DNA of 64,000 nucleotides from Thermohalobaculum sp050330995 (GTDB taxonomy: Bacteria; Pseudomonadota; Alphaproteobacteria; Rhodobacterales; Rhodobacteraceae), in the NCBI GenBank assembly GCA_050330995.1, contig JBHJHI010000002.1, positions 1-64,000 of the forward strand. Reading direction: 5' to 3'. A program made the translations under genes and the position numbers. Shown in pieces: positions 23,655-33,612 of the stretch. The notes beneath the pieces are model-generated. The model was not told where the DNA came from and made no database searches. It saw nothing but the letters and a program-made list of their open reading frames with translations. Positions within the stretch are counted from its first letter, which is position 1. Each line of letters begins with the position of its first letter.

Positions 23655-24424
23655 GACGGCGCGCGACAGGGCGGCTCGCCGCCCTCGCCATCTGCCTCTG
23701 GCCCGCCTCGCTCGCCATGGCCGCGAGCGGCTGCGCGGCGCCGGGTGGCGACGTGATGTTCCATGGCTGCGCCGGCGAGGCGCAGGCGCAGGTTCTGCTG
23801 GTGCCCGACGACCTGCCGTTGCCGGCGGCCGAGGGGCCGGGACGCGCGCTCTTCGTCACCGGCGCCTACACCGGGCGCGACACCCGGCCCTCGGGCGCAC
23901 CCGCCCCGGTCGGGGTGGCGGTCAGCCGCGGCCGGGTGGTCGGTCGCGATCTCGCGCGGATGGACGGCATCCTGATCGTCGGCCCCGACGGCGCGCTCGG
24001 GCTGCACCGCCGCGACGCCGTGCCGTTCGAGGGCGGGCGCTACGACCTGACCGTGCCGGACGAGCGCATGGCCTTCCTCGAAGCCGCCGCCGAAGCCGGC
24101 GCCTCGGTGCTCCAGAGCCATCTCCTGGTGATCGACGGCCGCGTCGACACCCGCCCGGTCGAGGATGCGCCCAGCGCGCGCCGGCGCGTGCTCTACACCA
24201 AGGGCGAGGCGTTCGGCGTCTGGGAGTCGGACGGCGCGGTCACGCTCGACGCGGCCGCCCGCACGCTCGCCGCCGAGATCGCCCCGGAGATGGCCTTCAA
24301 CCTCGACATGGGCGGCCACGACTTCTGCCTCGACCGCGAGAACGGGGTCGAGCGCGCCTGCGGCGTCAACCGTGCCGACTATGCCGAGAGCCTGTCGACG
24401 CTCCTGCTGCTCGAGCGGCCATGA
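23651..24424 (+). CDS. Exported phosphodiester glycosidase-like protein (DUF2233/NAGPA type)
   Basis: A protein of about 257 residues with a clear signal peptide (LRRRATGRLAALAICLWPAS followed by LAMA). The body resembles the NAGPA/DUF2233 phosphodiester glycosidase family: an internal VAVSRGRVVGRDLARMDGIL strand region, SHLLVIDGRV, then LAAEIAPEMAFNLDMGG, where NLDxGG is the family hallmark. No ATG, GTG or TTG precedes the signal peptide in this frame. CTG at 23651, overlapping the potC stop, is the best candidate; ATG at 23717 would remove the signal. It probably ends the pot operon. Function in polyamine uptake is not established. Confidence 0.58.
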   Translation: MRRRATGRLAALAICLWPASLAMAASGCAAPGGDVMFHGCAGEAQAQVLLVPDDLPLPAAEGPGRALFVTGAYTGRDTRPSGAPAPVGVAVSRGRVVGRDLARMDGILIVGPDGALGLHRRDAVPFEGGRYDLTVPDERMAFLEAAAEAGASVLQSHLLVIDGRVDTRPVEDAPSARRRVLYTKGEAFGVWESDGAVTLDAAARTLAAEIAPEMAFNLDMGGHDFCLDRENGVERACGVNRADYAESLSTLLLLERP

Positions 24425-24520
24425 GGCGGCTTTCCTCGATGCTTCTGGCCCGACGCGGCTTTCGCCGCGCCGCCGCCTCGGCTACATCGGGGGCGAAGAG
24501 AAGCGAGAGGTCCGCGCCCG

Positions 24521-24784
24521 ATGTTCCGCGCCGTCATCGTCCTCGTCGCCGTCATGGCCGTGGTCTACGCCGTCTATGTGGCGTCCGACCGCTACCTGCG
24601 GTGGGATGAACGCCGTCGGCTGGAGGAGCGCCATGCCCGTGGCGAGGCGGGCAACGTCAACCGCGAGGATTACGTTCAGAAGGGGCTGGCCGAGTACGAG
24701 CGCTCGACCGAGAAGCGCCTGCTGATCGGGCTGTTCGCGCTGCCCTTCGTCGTGATCGCGCTGTTGGGCCTGCTCGCCAAGTAA
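24521..24784 (+). CDS. Small two-helix membrane protein
   Basis: An 87-residue protein with TM1 at residues 3-21 (RAVIVLVAVMAVVYAVYVA) and TM2 at 66-85 (LLIGLFALPFVVIALLGLLA), joined by a charged 45-residue loop rich in Glu and Arg. The charge pattern suggests a hairpin with the loop in the cytoplasm. I do not recognise the family beyond similarity to small hypotheticals seen beside DUF1523 in Rhodobacterales. It precedes the DUF1523 gene by 29 nt, so the two are probably co-transcribed. The start has GAGAGG about 10 nt upstream. Confidence 0.7.
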   Translation: MFRAVIVLVAVMAVVYAVYVASDRYLRWDERRRLEERHARGEAGNVNREDYVQKGLAEYERSTEKRLLIGLFALPFVVIALLGLLAK

Positions 24785-24813
24785 CAACCAGGACTCGGAA
24801 GGACGCGGCGCGC

Positions 24814-25440
24814 ATGTGGAGCCTGATCAAGTGGACGGTCGTGGTGGTGATCCTGCTCGCGATCACGGCGGTGCTGCACTATCACATCCCGCGGCGCGAG
24901 GTGGTGCGAGTGCTCGCCAACGAGATCATCCGGGTCGACTACGAGACCACGAACGCCCAGGGCGAGCCGGTCACACGCACGCGCGACGTCCGTCAGATCT
25001 ACGCCGAAGAGCCCGACGGCGAGACCATGGAGTTCAACAACACCGACGCGCCGCTCTACCTGAAGTTCGATAGCGCCAACCTGACGGCCAAGGCGGAGCA
25101 GCTGGTCTCCCGGAGCAGCAACCAGTCGAACACTACGCCGGTGGAGAACAAGTGGGCGGTGGTCACCTACTACGGCTGGCGGATCGAGTTCCTCTCCTGG
25201 TTCCCGAACGCGATCGACATCCGCCGCGCGGAGGGTCCGGAGGAGAACCTGCTGCCCTGGCACTGGATCGCGATCGGGATCGTCCTGGTGGTGCTGCTGG
25301 TGCTGTGGCGTCTGCTCGTGCTCCAGATCTCGCGCTTCACCGACCCGGTGATCGAGGAGCTGGAGTACGAGGACGAACAGGGGCGCGGCTATTTCGCGCG
25401 CCAGTTCCGCCGGATCGGGAAGCGGCTGCGGGGCACCTGA
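24814..25440 (+). CDS. DUF1523 family membrane protein
   Basis: A 208-residue protein with an N-terminal TM (LIKWTVVVVILLAITAVLHY) followed at once by HIPRREVVRVLANEIIRVDY, the conserved start of DUF1523. A soluble, probably periplasmic domain contains RDVRQIYAEEPDGETMEFNN and KWAVVTYYGWRIEFLSWFPN. A second TM at about 150-170 (WIAIGIVLVVLLVLWRLLVL) precedes a charged cytoplasmic tail. The family is restricted mainly to alphaproteobacteria and has no known function. AAGGACG lies upstream of ATG at 24814. It forms a likely two-gene unit with the preceding small membrane protein. Confidence 0.82.
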   Translation: MWSLIKWTVVVVILLAITAVLHYHIPRREVVRVLANEIIRVDYETTNAQGEPVTRTRDVRQIYAEEPDGETMEFNNTDAPLYLKFDSANLTAKAEQLVSRSSNQSNTTPVENKWAVVTYYGWRIEFLSWFPNAIDIRRAEGPEENLLPWHWIAIGIVLVVLLVLWRLLVLQISRFTDPVIEELEYEDEQGRGYFARQFRRIGKRLRGT

Positions 25441-25453
25441 CGGCCAGTGGGGC

Positions 25454-26056
25454 TCAGCAGCGGCGTAGCTGCTCGCGATAGCGCTTCGCCTGGCGGGCCA
25501 CCTGGCCCGCCGCCCCGCGCAGCCAGTCCTTCGCGCGCCAGCGCCCGCTGCGGTAGCCGGTGTGCCCCTCGTGATAGGCGAGGTAGTGGCCGTAGGCGTC
25601 CGCGGTCGAGAGCCCGAGGCTCGAGCGGGTCTTGGCCATGTACCAGCCCACGAAGTCGGCCGCGTCGGTGAAGTCGGTGCGGTCGGCCCGGCGGTTGCCG
25701 CTCTCGCGACGATACCAGTCCCAGGTGCCGTCGATCGCCTGGCTGTAGCCGTAGGCCGAGGAGGCGTAGCCCGCCAGGATAGCCCCGTTCGCCGCCACCC
25801 TCGGCGGCCGCGCCCGCGCGCGAAAGCTGCTCTCGCGCCAGATGATCGCCATCTTGACGTCGATCGGCGTGCCCCAGCGCGCCGAGGAGGCCAGCATCGC
25901 CTCGCGCCATCCGGGACGCTCGTCGAAGATCGCGCAGACGTCGTTCTGCGCCCGCGGCGGTGCCTCGTGAGCCGCGTCGTCGGAGCCGGACGCGCAGGAG
26001 CCGACCGCGAACACGCCGAGCGCCGCGAGCGCCGCGCGCCACCCCCTCGTCGTCAT
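25454..26056 (-). CDS. Lipoprotein lytic transglycosylase-like (SLT domain)
   Basis: A 200-residue exported protein. The N-terminus is a lipoprotein signal (RAALAALGVFAVGSC), with Cys in a lipobox-like VGSC, so it is anchored to a membrane facing the periplasm. The SLT-type catalytic region includes AIIWRESSFRA, with the probable catalytic Glu. The Tyr/Trp-rich segments SSAYGYSQAIDGTWDWY and YGHYLAYHEGHTGYRSGRW follow, typical of soluble lytic transglycosylases that cleave murein. ATG at 26056 is chosen because the signal peptide begins there; the frame is open upstream. It is convergent with DUF1523 and follows the AEC transporter gene on the same strand. Confidence 0.82.
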   Translation of the reverse strand: MTTRGWRAALAALGVFAVGSCASGSDDAAHEAPPRAQNDVCAIFDERPGWREAMLASSARWGTPIDVKMAIIWRESSFRARARPPRVAANGAILAGYASSAYGYSQAIDGTWDWYRRESGNRRADRTDFTDAADFVGWYMAKTRSSLGLSTADAYGHYLAYHEGHTGYRSGRWRAKDWLRGAAGQVARQAKRYREQLRRC

Positions 26057-26213
26057 GCCGCTGCCCCCTCGTCCCCTGCCTGTGCAGTCTAGACCGCCCG
26101 GCGCCACGGCGGAAGCACCCGGCACCGGTGCGTTCCGTCCCGGACCCGACGTCCGCCGCCAGGGACGCGGCGCGGCCGGTGATCGAGGACGATGGCGGCG
26201 CCAGACCGGGTTT

Positions 26214-27095
26214 TCAGCGCGCATCGAACACGACGAGCAGCGCCGGGATCGCGGCGAGCGCGAGGAGGGTCGAGACCACGACGAGGCCGGCGACGCGGTC
26301 GGGTTCGCGCTCGTAGCGCGCGGCGAGCAGGTAGTTCGTCACCGCCGCCGGCATGGCGAGCTGCATCACCAGCATCGCGAGCGCGAGGCCGTCGAGGTCG
26401 AAGGCCCAGGCCGCCGCGAGGCCCGCGCCGGCCGTGACGGCGAGCTTCACGAGCGAGAGCGCCAGCGCTTCGCCGAGCGCGGCCACGCCGAGGCGCGCGA
26501 TCGAGACGCCGAGGGTCAGCAGCATCAGCGGGATGGCGATCTGGCCGGTGAGCGAGAGCGTGTCCATCACCCAGTCGGGCGGGGTCAGGTCGTAGACGGC
26601 GGCGAGCGAGCCCGCGAGCGCCGCGTAGACGATCGGCTGGCGCAGCGCCTCGGCAGGGCGGCCGACGCCGGCGACGACTGCGACGCCGAGGGTGAAGGAC
26701 AGCACCACCATCACCGCGAACACCACCATCGCGAGCGCGAGGCCCGGCTCGCCGAAGCCGTAGAGCGCCACAGGCAGCCCGACGTTGCCGGTGTTGGCGA
26801 AGGCCATCGGCGCGAGCCAGACCCGCTGCGACAGCCCCGCGATCGCGATCAGGCCCGCGAAGGCCGCGAGCGCGACCGCGTAGGCTGCGAGCGCCGCCAG
26901 CGCCAGCGACCGAAAGGCCGCCGGCTCGATCTCGGCCTTGACGAGGGTGGCGAACACGAGGCAGGGGGTCGCGACGGTGAGGCTGAGCCGAGTCACGAAG
27001 GCGAGGTCGAACACCCAGCCGAGCCGTGCCCAGACCCAGCCGGCCACGGCGAGCGCGATCACCGGGGCGAGGACGGCGAAGACCTCGGCGATCAC
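26214..27095 (-). CDS. AEC (auxin efflux carrier)-family transporter
   Basis: A 293-residue integral membrane protein with about ten TM helices in two five-helix halves. Segments typical of the family are LSLTVATPCLVFATLVKAEI near the N-terminus, FANTGNVGLPVALYGFGEPG in the middle, and MLVMQLAMPAAVTNYLLAAR near the end. Bacterial AEC members move malate, malonate or other small anions. The substrate cannot be inferred here and no metabolic gene is adjacent. It starts at 27095, divergent from hspQ with about 120 bp between. The lytic transglycosylase gene lies 157 nt downstream. Confidence 0.9.
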   Translation of the reverse strand: MIAEVFAVLAPVIALAVAGWVWARLGWVFDLAFVTRLSLTVATPCLVFATLVKAEIEPAAFRSLALAALAAYAVALAAFAGLIAIAGLSQRVWLAPMAFANTGNVGLPVALYGFGEPGLALAMVVFAVMVVLSFTLGVAVVAGVGRPAEALRQPIVYAALAGSLAAVYDLTPPDWVMDTLSLTGQIAIPLMLLTLGVSIARLGVAALGEALALSLVKLAVTAGAGLAAAWAFDLDGLALAMLVMQLAMPAAVTNYLLAARYEREPDRVAGLVVVSTLLALAAIPALLVVFDAR

Positions 27096-27217
27096 GCGGC
27101 GATGCTCGGCGTGACGGCGCGGGGCGTATCGGATTGGGGCGACGCGGCGTGATGTCGACTTCGGCCCCTGCTTTGCCTATCTTTCACAAGGGGACCTATT
27201 GCATGGAGACGGGGGCG

Positions 27218-27547
27218 ATGCTCAGCGCCGACGCCAAGTTCCGTATCGGCCAGGTGGTGAAGCACAGATTCCATCCTTTCCGCGGGGTGATCTTCGACGT
27301 CGACCCGACCTTCTCGAACACCGAGGAGTGGTGGCAGTCGATCCCCGAGGAGGCGCGTCCGCGCAAGGACCAGCCCTTCTACCACCTCTTCGCCGAGAAC
27401 GAGTCGAGCTATTACGTCGCCTATGTCTCGGAGCAGAACCTGCTGCCCGATGACAGCGGCGCGCCGATCGAGCATCCGCAGATCCCCGACTTCTTCGCCG
27501 CCCACGACGGACAGAGCTACCTGCTCGACCCCGAGCGCTGCCACTGA
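27218..27547 (+). CDS. hspQ: Heat shock protein HspQ
   Basis: A 109-residue YccV/HspQ-family protein, a specificity factor that stimulates Lon protease and binds hemimethylated DNA in enterobacteria. The opening KFRIGQVVKHRFHPFRGVIF is diagnostic, followed by DVDPTFSNTEEWW and PFYHLFAENESSYYVAYVSE. ATG at 27218 has GGAG 9 nt upstream and gives the family length. ATG at 27203, with AAGGGG upstream, is a serious alternative adding METGA. The promoter must lie in the spacer shared with the AEC gene. It is convergent with ggt, 42 nt away, with no obvious terminator. Confidence 0.88.
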   Translation: MLSADAKFRIGQVVKHRFHPFRGVIFDVDPTFSNTEEWWQSIPEEARPRKDQPFYHLFAENESSYYVAYVSEQNLLPDDSGAPIEHPQIPDFFAAHDGQSYLLDPERCH

Positions 27548-27589
27548 GGCGCGTGCCGGACGGGGCGAGGCGGCGAGGGCGCGGCACGC

Positions 27590-29176
27590 TCAGTAGCCGT
27601 GCGCGAGCCCGTCCTTGCGCGGGTCCGATCCCCCCACCAGACAGCCGCGCTCGTGGTCGATCCAGATCGCCTGGCTGCCGCCGAGCGGCACGTCGCGCGG
27701 GCGCACGTCGTGGCTCTTGGCCGAGAGCGCGTCGACGACCGGCTGCGCGTAGCCGCGCTCGACCCAGGTGACGCCCTCGTCGTGGAAGACGCGGGCCATG
27801 TCCTGCGCCGCCTGCGGATCGAGGCCGTAGTCGACGACGTTCGAGACGAGGCGGACGTGGCCGTGCGGCTGGTAGCCCCCGCCCATCACGCCGAAGGGCA
27901 TCACCACGCGCCCGCCCCGGCGCAGCATCCCCGGAATGATGGTGTGGAGCGGCCGCTTGCCGGGCCCGATCTCGTTCGGGTGTCCCGAGGCGAGCGAGAA
28001 GCCGGCGGCGCGGTTGTTGAAATTGATGCCGAAGCGCTCGGAGGCGAGGCAGGCGCCGAAGTCGTGGTAGACCGAGTAGATCAGCGACACCGCCATGCGG
28101 TCGCGATCGACCACGGTGATGTAGACCGTGTCCTTGTGGGGCGCACCGCCGAGCAGGCTCGCCGGCACCCGGCCCGCGTTGGCCGGGTCGATCATGCCCG
28201 CGAGCCGCCCGGCGAGGGCGTCGCCGGCGAGGGCGGCGACGTCGTGGGTCATCGCCCCGGGGTCGGCGCTCGCCTCGTCGCGCACGGCGTAGGCGAGCTT
28301 GGCGGCCGCGACCTCCAGGTGCGCGCGCTCGGCCCCCTCGGGGTCGATCCCCGAGAGATCGAACTGCGCGAGAATCCGCGCCATCAGGAGGGCGGTGGCG
28401 CCGTGGGTGTTGGGCGGCAGCTCGACGATCTCGGCGTCGCGGTAGGGGGCGCTGATGGGGTCCACCCAGTCGGCGCGGGTCGCGGCGAAGTCTTCGAGCG
28501 TGTGGCTCGCGCCGAGCGCGCGCAGGCTCTCGACCAGGTCCTCGGCCACCTCGCCCTCGTAGAAGCCGGCCGCGCCGCGCTCGGCGATGGCGCGCAGGAC
28601 CGTGGCCTGGCCCTCGTGGCGGAAGCGGTCGCCCGGCTGCGGGGGGCGGTCGTCGGACAGGTAGAACCGCCGCATGGCGCCGCGCATCCGCGGCTCGGCG
28701 CGCGCCCAGTCGTAGGCCGCGCGCGGCACCACGCGCACGCCTTCCTCGGCCAGCCGGATCGCGGGCGCGAGGCAGTCGGCGAGCCCGAGCGTGCCGTGAC
28801 GCTCGGCGAGCGCGGCGAAGCCGGCCACCGCGCCCGGCACCACCACCGAATTGGCGTCCTCGGGGTCCATCGCCCGCCAGCCGCGATCGCGCAGCGCCAC
28901 TGCCGAGACGCCCATGGGGGCGCGGCCCGAGCCGTTCAGCCCCTCGATCGCCTCGGAGCCTGCGGGCTTGACCAGCGCGAACATGTCGCCGCCGAGCCCG
29001 GTCATCGCCGGCTCGCCGAGGCCCAGCGCCACCGCGCCCGCGATCGCGCCGTCGACGGCATTGCCGCCGCGCTTGAGCACGTCGAGCGCGACCTCGACCG
29101 CCGCCGGGTGCGAGGTCGCGCAGACCGCGTTGTCGGCGTAGATCGGCGAGCGGCCGGGGAGGTGGAAGTCGCGCAT
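27590..29176 (-). CDS. ggt: Gamma-glutamyltransferase family protein
   Basis: A 528-residue Ntn-hydrolase of the GGT family, self-cleaved before a catalytic Thr. The cleavage region is KDTVYITVVDRDRMAVSLIY, with the nucleophile Thr in DTVYIT. Downstream come FNNRAAGFSL and RPLHTIIPGM, and the Gly-rich VMGGGYQPHGHVRLVSNVVD. The N-terminal part has ATSHPAAVEVALDVLKRGGNAVDGA as in all GGTs. There is no signal peptide from ATG 29176 (GGGAG upstream), nor from ATG 29194, so unlike E. coli Ggt it appears cytoplasmic. Substrates may be glutathione or gamma-glutamyl amides; acylase-type relatives (cephalosporin acylase, CapD) share the fold. Confidence 0.88.
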   Translation of the reverse strand: MRDFHLPGRSPIYADNAVCATSHPAAVEVALDVLKRGGNAVDGAIAGAVALGLGEPAMTGLGGDMFALVKPAGSEAIEGLNGSGRAPMGVSAVALRDRGWRAMDPEDANSVVVPGAVAGFAALAERHGTLGLADCLAPAIRLAEEGVRVVPRAAYDWARAEPRMRGAMRRFYLSDDRPPQPGDRFRHEGQATVLRAIAERGAAGFYEGEVAEDLVESLRALGASHTLEDFAATRADWVDPISAPYRDAEIVELPPNTHGATALLMARILAQFDLSGIDPEGAERAHLEVAAAKLAYAVRDEASADPGAMTHDVAALAGDALAGRLAGMIDPANAGRVPASLLGGAPHKDTVYITVVDRDRMAVSLIYSVYHDFGACLASERFGINFNNRAAGFSLASGHPNEIGPGKRPLHTIIPGMLRRGGRVVMPFGVMGGGYQPHGHVRLVSNVVDYGLDPQAAQDMARVFHDEGVTWVERGYAQPVVDALSAKSHDVRPRDVPLGGSQAIWIDHERGCLVGGSDPRKDGLAHGY

Positions 29177-29379
29177 CGGGCTCCCTGGGGTCATGGGGGG
29201 CAGGGTGCTCCGCATAGCGCCTTCGACGCCGCGCGGCCAGACCTCGCTTTCCGGGCGGCGCGGCCGGCCTCGTCCCGCGCTCTCGGACCTCGCGGGGAAG
29301 GGGCGCGCGACGCCGCGACGTCCGGGGGGCCGATCCCGCCGCGCTTGCCGCCGCCCGATCGACATGCGAGCGTCGAGCC

Positions 29380-29730
29380 ATGACGGTACATTCATTCGTC
29401 CCCGGCGCGGGGCAGGGCGCTCAGCCCGTGATCGCCTTCGACCGGCGCGAGCTCCAGGTGATCCTGAACCTCTATGGCCGGATGGTCGCGGCCGGGGAAT
29501 GGCGCGACTACTCCATGGATTTCCTGCGCGATCGCGCGGTCTTCGCGGTGTTCCGCCGCACGGCCGAGCAGCCGATGTACCGCATCGAGAAACGTCCGAA
29601 GGACGCCGGGCGACAGGGCGCCTACTCGGTCGTCGGCATGGACGGGCGCATCCTAAAGCGCGGCCACGACCTCGGCGTGGTGCTGCGGGTGCTGGAGCGC
29701 AAGCTGATCCGCCCCGTCGATCCGGACTGA
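29380..29730 (+). CDS. DUF2794 family protein
   Basis: A 116-residue cytoplasmic protein matching DUF2794, an alphaproteobacterial family of unknown function. Conserved stretches are FDRRELQVILNLYGRMVAAG, EWRDYSMDFLRDRAVFAVFR, then ERKLIRPVDPD near the end. The central aromatic and charged segment (AVFAVFRRTAEQPMYRIEKR) looks like a small alpha/beta domain. It lies 203 nt from the divergent ggt start; that spacer is GC-rich with no clear promoter consensus. A hairpin shared with the convergent DUF2189 gene follows. Confidence 0.85.
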   Translation: MTVHSFVPGAGQGAQPVIAFDRRELQVILNLYGRMVAAGEWRDYSMDFLRDRAVFAVFRRTAEQPMYRIEKRPKDAGRQGAYSVVGMDGRILKRGHDLGVVLRVLERKLIRPVDPD

Positions 29731-29749
29731 CCACTTCGGCCGGCGGGGA

Positions 29750-29768
29750 CCGCCCCGTGCCGGGGCGG
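29750..29768. terminator. Bidirectional terminator hairpin between DUF2794 and DUF2189
   Basis: CCGCCCCG (29750-29757) pairs with CGGGGCGG (29761-29768) across a 3-nt loop, midway between two convergent stop codons. It lacks a T-run on either side. Confidence 0.55.
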
Positions 29769-29779
29769 CCCGTCGTCGT

Positions 29780-30667
29780 TCAGTTCGGCAGATCCGCGCC
29801 CGGCACCACGACCGCGCGGCGATAGAGATGCCAGGTGGCATGGCCGAGCAGCGGCATCACGAAGATCAGGCCGAGGAAGGCGGGCAGCGAGGCCACCACA
29901 AGGCAGCCCGCGACGATCGCGCCCCAGACCAGCATGACGCCCGGATTGCGCCGGAACAGGTGCAGCGAGGTGCCGACCGCGGCGCGCAGGCCGGTCGGGC
30001 GATCCAGGAGCAGCGGGAAGGACACCGCGCTCGCCATCAGCGCGACCAGGGCGAAGACGAAGCCCGTGGCGCCGCCGGCGAGCGCGAGCGCCCAGCCGTC
30101 GGGGCTGGTGACGACGTCGGACAGCAGAGCGGTCATCGAGATCGGCATCTCGGGTCCGAGCGTCAGCGCGTAGAGGATGTGCGCGACCACCAGCCAGAGG
30201 GTGAACAGCACGATCAGGCCGAGGCCGAGCGCCAGGATCGCGCCGAAGGAAGGCGAGGCCATCACGTCGAAGACGTGGGCCCAGCCGTTCTCGAGGCCCT
30301 TCTCGCGCCGGCGCGACAGCTCGTAGAGCCCGACTGCGAAGAACGGCCCGAGAAGCGCGAAGCCGGACGCCAGAGGGAACAGCATCGGCAGCAGCGCCTG
30401 GTTGAAGGCCACCGCCGCGAGCGCCGCGCCGACTAGCGGATAGACCAGGCAGAGCGCGACCACGTCGCTGCGGAAGGCCATCACGTCGTCCGCGCCGGCG
30501 CTCAGCGCGGCGCGAAGATCGGCGATGGTGATCACGCGCGTGTCGAGACGGGCATGGTCGCCCGGCAGCGCGTCGCCGCGTGCGACGCGGGCGCTCTGGC
30601 CAAGCCATGCGCCCATGCGCGCGAGCCAGTCGCCGCTCACTTCGATGGGGTTGCGGATCGTCGCCAT
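29780..30667 (-). CDS. DUF2189 integral membrane protein
   Basis: A 295-residue protein with six predicted TM helices, for example VVALCLVYPLVGAALAAVAF, ILALGLGLIVLFTLWLVVAH and VMLVWGAIVAGCLVVASLPA. The pattern of ADLRAALSAGADDVMAFRSD before TM1 and TSLHLFRRNPGVMLVWGAIV near TM5 is the DUF2189 layout seen in proteins next to cytochrome oxidase genes in some bacteria. No function is known. ATG at 30667 follows GGGAGGAC by 9 nt; the frame continues upstream without family sequence. It lies downstream of rnr with a hairpin between them. Confidence 0.85.
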   Translation of the reverse strand: MATIRNPIEVSGDWLARMGAWLGQSARVARGDALPGDHARLDTRVITIADLRAALSAGADDVMAFRSDVVALCLVYPLVGAALAAVAFNQALLPMLFPLASGFALLGPFFAVGLYELSRRREKGLENGWAHVFDVMASPSFGAILALGLGLIVLFTLWLVVAHILYALTLGPEMPISMTALLSDVVTSPDGWALALAGGATGFVFALVALMASAVSFPLLLDRPTGLRAAVGTSLHLFRRNPGVMLVWGAIVAGCLVVASLPAFLGLIFVMPLLGHATWHLYRRAVVVPGADLPN

Positions 30668-30759
30668 GTCGCCAGTCCTCCCGTCGCGGGGGCGGAGCGG
30701 CGGATCGCCCTCCACCATAACGAGAGACAATGGCACGATAGGCATGGAATGTCGTTTCA

Positions 30760-30776
30760 GCGGGCGGAACGCCCGC
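30760..30776 (-). terminator. Hairpin after rnr
   Basis: GCGGGCG (30760-30766), 3-nt loop, CGCCCGC (30770-30776), starting 7 nt past the rnr stop on the minus strand. No T-run follows, so partial or Rho-assisted termination is likely. Confidence 0.5.
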
Positions 30777-30782
30777 CCGAAT

Positions 30783-33065
<2,283 letters not shown>

Positions 33066-33123
33066 GCGCCGCGAGGTAGCGTCGCGACGGCCTTCGTGCG
33101 AGGGGGCGGGCTTCGGAAACGCG

Positions 33124-33537
33124 TCAGAGAAACGCCGTCAGCGCCGCGCCGGCGACCAGGAGCTGGACCAGGTTGATCGCGACCGAAGCCTTGTGCAGCC
33201 GGTCGAAGCCCTTGCCCGCGGCCGCGTCGCCGGCGAGCTGCGCGTCGCGCAGGTCGTTGATCCGCGGCATCAGCACCTGGCGGTTGACCACGCCGAGCGC
33301 GGCCATCGCGACCAGCACCAGGCCCCAGCCCTCGGCCCCGGCCGCCAGGAACGCGACCGCGGCGACGGCGAGGATCGCGGCGACGGCGAGGAAGTACCAC
33401 GGGAACACCTGGCGCAGGAACGGCCCCGCCGTCGCGATCGGCAGCTTGGCGAAGATCAGCGGCGAGAACAGCCCCGAGAAGAACAGCATGCCCCCGAAGG
33501 CCAGCGCCAGCGCGTAGAGCGCGACGATCTCTCCCAT
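33124..33537 (-). CDS. DUF4149-like four-helix membrane protein
   Basis: A 137-residue protein with four TM segments: residues 4-24 (IVALYALALAFGGMLFFSGL), about 42-63, 70-88 and 117-135. The loop before TM4, RINDLRDAQLAGD then KGFDRLHKASVAINLVQLLV, is the DUF4149/TMEM205-like signature, where Leu-His-x-x-Ser is conserved. Function is unknown. GGGAGA lies before ATG at 33537. It sits between topA (75 nt upstream) and rnr (58 nt downstream) on the same strand, an arrangement common in related genomes. Confidence 0.82.
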   Translation of the reverse strand: MGEIVALYALALAFGGMLFFSGLFSPLIFAKLPIATAGPFLRQVFPWYFLAVAAILAVAAVAFLAAGAEGWGLVLVAMAALGVVNRQVLMPRINDLRDAQLAGDAAAGKGFDRLHKASVAINLVQLLVAGAALTAFL

Positions 33538-33612
33538 CTCCGGTCTCCCTCGATTACCTGTCGTGTCCGGAGATAGCGCGCGCGGGCGGCGGGGTCGGCG
33601 CGACGGGGCGTC

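Noticed and set aside
27096..27217. Sigma-32-type heat-shock promoter before hspQ
   Set aside because: No CTTGAA/CCCCAT-like pair with correct spacing could be found in the spacer.
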